A stretch of DNA of 10,737 bases from Rhodospirillaceae bacterium UBA3470 (lineage in GTDB: Bacteria > Pseudomonadota > Alphaproteobacteria > Rhodospirillales > Casp-alpha2): the NCBI GenBank assembly GCA_002378125.1, contig DFRF01000084.1, positions 1-10,737 of the forward strand, in the 5' to 3' direction. The position numbers and the translations under genes were made by a program. Shown in pieces: positions 8,863 to 10,737 of the stretch. Below the pieces are notes generated by a model. The model was given only the letters and a program-made list of their open reading frames with translations, ran no database searches and was not told the DNA's origin. Position 1 is the stretch's first letter, and every line of letters begins with the position of its first letter.

Positions 8863-9144
8863 GTGGCCAAAACCACTCGTCACGTAATTATTTCCGGACG
8901 CGTCCAGGGTGTCTGGTTTCGCGGTTGGACTAAGCAACAAGCGTCATCACTCGGCCTCACGGGCTGGGTTCGCAACCGGCGTGACGGCACGGTGGAGGCA
9001 ATTTTTCAAGGTGATGCTGCCGACATTGACGCGATGTTAAAGGCCTGCTGGCAGGGACCACCTGCAGCCAGCGTAGCCGATATCCGAGTTGCGGATGGAG
9101 TGCTGAGTAATTTCCATAATTTTCGCCATCTCCCCACAATCTGA
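8863..9144 (+). CDS. acyP: Acylphosphatase
   Basis: A 93-residue cytosolic enzyme hydrolysing the carboxyl-phosphate bond of acyl phosphates. The two catalytic residues are present: R20 in SGRVQGVWFRGWT and N38 in GWVRNRRDGTVE, within the family signature. FQGDAADIDAML at about 48-59 and the C-terminal FHNFRHLPTI are also typical. The start is a GTG at 8863, two bases after the pccA stop and without a clear separate ribosome site, so translation is probably coupled to pccA. Length and motifs are complete. The physiological substrate of bacterial acylphosphatases is generally uncertain; the position next to a biotin carboxylase, whose reaction passes through carboxyphosphate, is suggestive only. 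Confidence 0.93.
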   Translation: MAKTTRHVIISGRVQGVWFRGWTKQQASSLGLTGWVRNRRDGTVEAIFQGDAADIDAMLKACWQGPPAASVADIRVADGVLSNFHNFRHLPTI

Positions 9145-9530
9145 CCTTCTTTGATAGGCGTCACTTAAAGGTGACATGGTTACAGATATGAACTCCTGGA
9201 CTACCGGTTTTTACAAATAGGTCGTCGGCCGTTTTGAATGAACAAAGGAGAAAATAGGGATGTTCGGTGCCACGCGGACCGAGTGTGTTCGGGTCCCTGT
9301 TCTTTCGCCTTGGTTTTTGGTAATTGCCTTGTTTACGTCGGCCCGCGCCAAAGGCTTAACAAACGACATATCGGGCATCGACATAGGTCCGTACGCCAAT
9401 TAGGCGTGCTGTGCTGATATCGAGACCATTATTGGGGCTATAGAAAGATCAGGCTTCGCCGCCATTGCTAGAATTCTAGAATTGATTATGGCGCCAGTGT
9501 GCACGTCGGTTGGGATCTTGATGTGTGGCT
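9145..9530. other. 386-base interval with one small candidate ORF
   Basis: It lies between acylphosphatase (+) and the stop of the alpha/beta hydrolase (-). It contains the 47-codon ORF described separately, a short inverted repeat GTCAC-N6-GTGAC at 9160-9175, a 14-codon reading frame at about 9176 (too short to call) and the palindrome CTAGAATTCTAG at 9468-9479. I see no hairpin with a T run that would end either flanking gene, and no tRNA or mobile element end. Confidence 0.5.
9260..9403 (+). CDS. Possible small secreted or membrane peptide, 47 residues (hypothetical)
   Basis: The ATG is preceded by AAAGGAG (9244-9250) at 9 bases, one of the better ribosome sites in the window. The product starts MFGATRTECVRVPVLSP, has arginines at 6 and 11, a hydrophobic stretch WFLVIALF at about 18-25 and then TSARA, which together look like a signal peptide with a possible cut after ARA; about 17 residues (KGLTNDISGIDIGPYAN) would remain. 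No family is recognised. The same frame, after the TAG at 9401, stays open to 9715 across the end of the antisense hydrolase gene, so this could also be a truncated gene. Codon use is unremarkable. It may not be a gene at all. Confidence 0.35.
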   Translation: MFGATRTECVRVPVLSPWFLVIALFTSARAKGLTNDISGIDIGPYAN

Positions 9531-10658
9531 TCAGGCTAGGGTTTTTAGGAAATCAAGTAGGTGACGGTTCACTTCGGTCGCTTGTTCCTGTTGCACCCAA
9601 TGACCGGCGCCAGGAACCAGGTGGCAGGCCCGAAAATCCATGCAAACATCCGTTTGCATGGCGTCCAGAGCACCCGGGACCTGGTAAATACCCCAGTCCG
9701 CCGCCCCGGCAATGAAGCATGACGGAACGTCGATGGTTCGGCCTGCAAACACGTCCAACTCTTTGTTTTGGATACCGTTCGTCCGACAACGATACCAATT
9801 CAAGGCACCTTGAAAGCCAGTCCTTTTATATTCGGTGCTATATATCAGAAGCTCCCTATCCGGCAGCCATGAATTAGCAGCAATGTGCTCTGCGGAGGGC
9901 ATCTCCTCGGCTACCGTTTCCGCCATGTCCTTGTCCAGATTCATGATGTAGTAGTTAGGCATCTTCGCCAGTTCTGTGGCTGTCCACTCAGCCATTGGGA
10001 AGGGCTTATTATCTTCCCAATCAGCACTTTTTTGATGGAAATAGGCTCGCAAGAAGTCATGAACTCCTTGTGGACAAAAATGCATGTCGGAGTTGGCCGG
10101 ACGGGTCGAATAGTACCATTGGTAATGTTTGCGCGGTCGATCTAGAGCGATCATGTCCGCATGGATGGAATCCGGTGGCACCGGACCCAAGGCGGGTGGG
10201 CCGGCGAAGGGCGCGCTCATGAGGGTCATAGCCCGGAACACGTCGGGACGGATCAAGGCGGCGTAGGCGGCAACGGAAGCGCCAAAATCATGCCCAATCA
10301 CCGCATTCACATGATCGCGGCCGACGGCTTTGATGAGGCTCAGCATGTCGCGCACTAAGTTGAGAAGACGATAGGGCCCCAGGTCCGCGTCATACTCGTC
10401 GCTCCAGCCCATGGTACGGCCGTATCCCCGCTGGTCGGGCGCGATCACGTAATAGCCGGCTTCGGCAAGGACCGGCATGACCCTGCGCCAACTATACGCC
10501 AGCTCTGGAAATCCATGCAGCAACAGCACCGCCGGCCGGTTCGGGTCCGCGTCTCCGGCTTCGAGTATATGGAGCGTCAGACCGTTCACGTCCCGAATAA
10601 AACGTGAGCAGACACCATCTGGCAGAGCATGTTCGTCATAGGGCAACGGGAACGTCAT
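9531..10658 (-). CDS. Alpha/beta hydrolase, epoxide hydrolase-like
   Basis: A 375-residue alpha/beta-hydrolase-fold enzyme. HGFPE at 48-52 (oxyanion hole) with W57, PDQRGYGRT at 74-82, the nucleophile elbow GHDFGA with D124, the acid candidate D321 in FIAGAADWG and the base H353 in GAGHWVQQE form a complete triad. An aspartate nucleophile with HGFPE is the pattern of epoxide hydrolases and of some dehalogenases; Y183 and Y289 (NWYR) are candidates for the cap tyrosines that activate an epoxide. The stretch between the elbow and the acid residue is long (about 197 residues), giving a protein longer than the usual 290-330. The ATG at 10658 overlaps the stop of the upstream minus-strand gene by ATGA, so the two are probably an operon with coupled translation. 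The substrate is unknown; a dehalogenase or ester hydrolase role is less likely. Confidence 0.88.
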   Translation of the reverse strand: MTFPLPYDEHALPDGVCSRFIRDVNGLTLHILEAGDADPNRPAVLLLHGFPELAYSWRRVMPVLAEAGYYVIAPDQRGYGRTMGWSDEYDADLGPYRLLNLVRDMLSLIKAVGRDHVNAVIGHDFGASVAAYAALIRPDVFRAMTLMSAPFAGPPALGPVPPDSIHADMIALDRPRKHYQWYYSTRPANSDMHFCPQGVHDFLRAYFHQKSADWEDNKPFPMAEWTATELAKMPNYYIMNLDKDMAETVAEEMPSAEHIAANSWLPDRELLIYSTEYKRTGFQGALNWYRCRTNGIQNKELDVFAGRTIDVPSCFIAGAADWGIYQVPGALDAMQTDVCMDFRACHLVPGAGHWVQQEQATEVNRHLLDFLKTLA

Positions 10659-10735
10659 TGGTGCCTGGCATCCTCAACGATGGTTTGACGCCCAAACACA
10701 TCCTCGAAAGATTGACGTAACGCCGTGTCGACTTC
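10655..10735 (-). CDS. C-terminal end of an unidentified gene (cut by window edge)
   Basis: Reading leftward from the right edge on the minus strand, one frame gives 26 residues beginning EVDTALRQSFEDVFGRQTIV and ending EDARHQ before a TGA at 10657-10655. That stop overlaps the ATG of the alpha/beta hydrolase in ATGA, the usual arrangement of translationally coupled genes, which supports this frame as real. The fragment is too short to identify; it is loosely reminiscent of the C-terminal tail of Rieske-type oxygenase subunits, but I cannot support that. Confidence 0.6.
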   Translation of the reverse strand, partial: EVDTALRQSFEDVFGRQTIVEDARHQ

Positions 10736-10737
10736 GG

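Noticed and set aside
9160..9175. Inverted repeat GTCAC-N6-GTGAC after acylphosphatase
   Set aside because: Arms of five bases with no T run: too weak for a terminator, and not a match to an operator I recognise.
9211..9399. 62-codon minus-strand frame antisense to the small ORF
   Set aside because: It starts with TTG, lacks a ribosome site and shows no domain or secretion features; the plus-strand frame is the better candidate.
9468..9479. Palindrome CTAGAATTCTAG
   Set aside because: A single perfect 12-base palindrome without flanking repeats or promoter elements; it can arise by chance.

Overview
The window is a stretch of proteobacterial chromosome, most likely alphaproteobacterial. The support is the close match of the propionyl-CoA carboxylase subunits and the D-carbamoylase to the alphaproteobacterial forms I remember; no rRNA or other phylogenetic marker is present. 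It is dense with metabolic genes and shows no transposase, integrase, CRISPR array, tRNA, rRNA or phage gene.

Layout. Left part, minus strand: the N-terminal 102 residues of a nitronate monooxygenase-like FMN enzyme (cut by the window edge), preceded by a complete monomeric NADP-dependent isocitrate dehydrogenase (421-2646). A 195-base divergent intergenic region (2647-2841) separates the latter from pccB. Middle part, mainly plus strand: pccB (propionyl-CoA carboxylase carboxyltransferase subunit, 2842-4374), a TfdA/TauD-type Fe(II)/2-oxoglutarate dioxygenase (4401-5291), a 234-base convergent gap, an N-carbamoyl-D-amino-acid amidohydrolase on the minus strand (5526-6458), a small two-transmembrane protein (6527-6778), pccA (biotin carboxylase plus biotin carrier, 6872-8860) and an acylphosphatase that begins 2 bases after pccA (8863-9144). 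Right part: a 386-base interval (9145-9530) with one plausible 47-codon ORF behind a good Shine-Dalgarno, then on the minus strand an epoxide hydrolase-type alpha/beta hydrolase (9531-10658) whose ATG overlaps by four bases the stop of another gene cut by the right edge.

How the genes fit together. PccA and PccB together would carboxylate propionyl-CoA to methylmalonyl-CoA, the entry of C3 units into the TCA cycle; isocitrate dehydrogenase lies divergent to pccB and makes 2-oxoglutarate and NADPH. The other enzymes (nitronate oxidation, TfdA-like oxygenation, D-carbamoyl hydrolysis, epoxide-type hydrolysis) look like scavenging or catabolic functions typical of a metabolically versatile heterotroph. 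Methylmalonyl-CoA mutase and epimerase are not in the window.

I do not see a clear previously undescribed system. The points most worth a second look are the acylphosphatase tightly coupled to the biotin carboxylase subunit, the pcc locus split by a dioxygenase and a D-carbamoylase, and the small signal-peptide-like ORF at 9260-9403.
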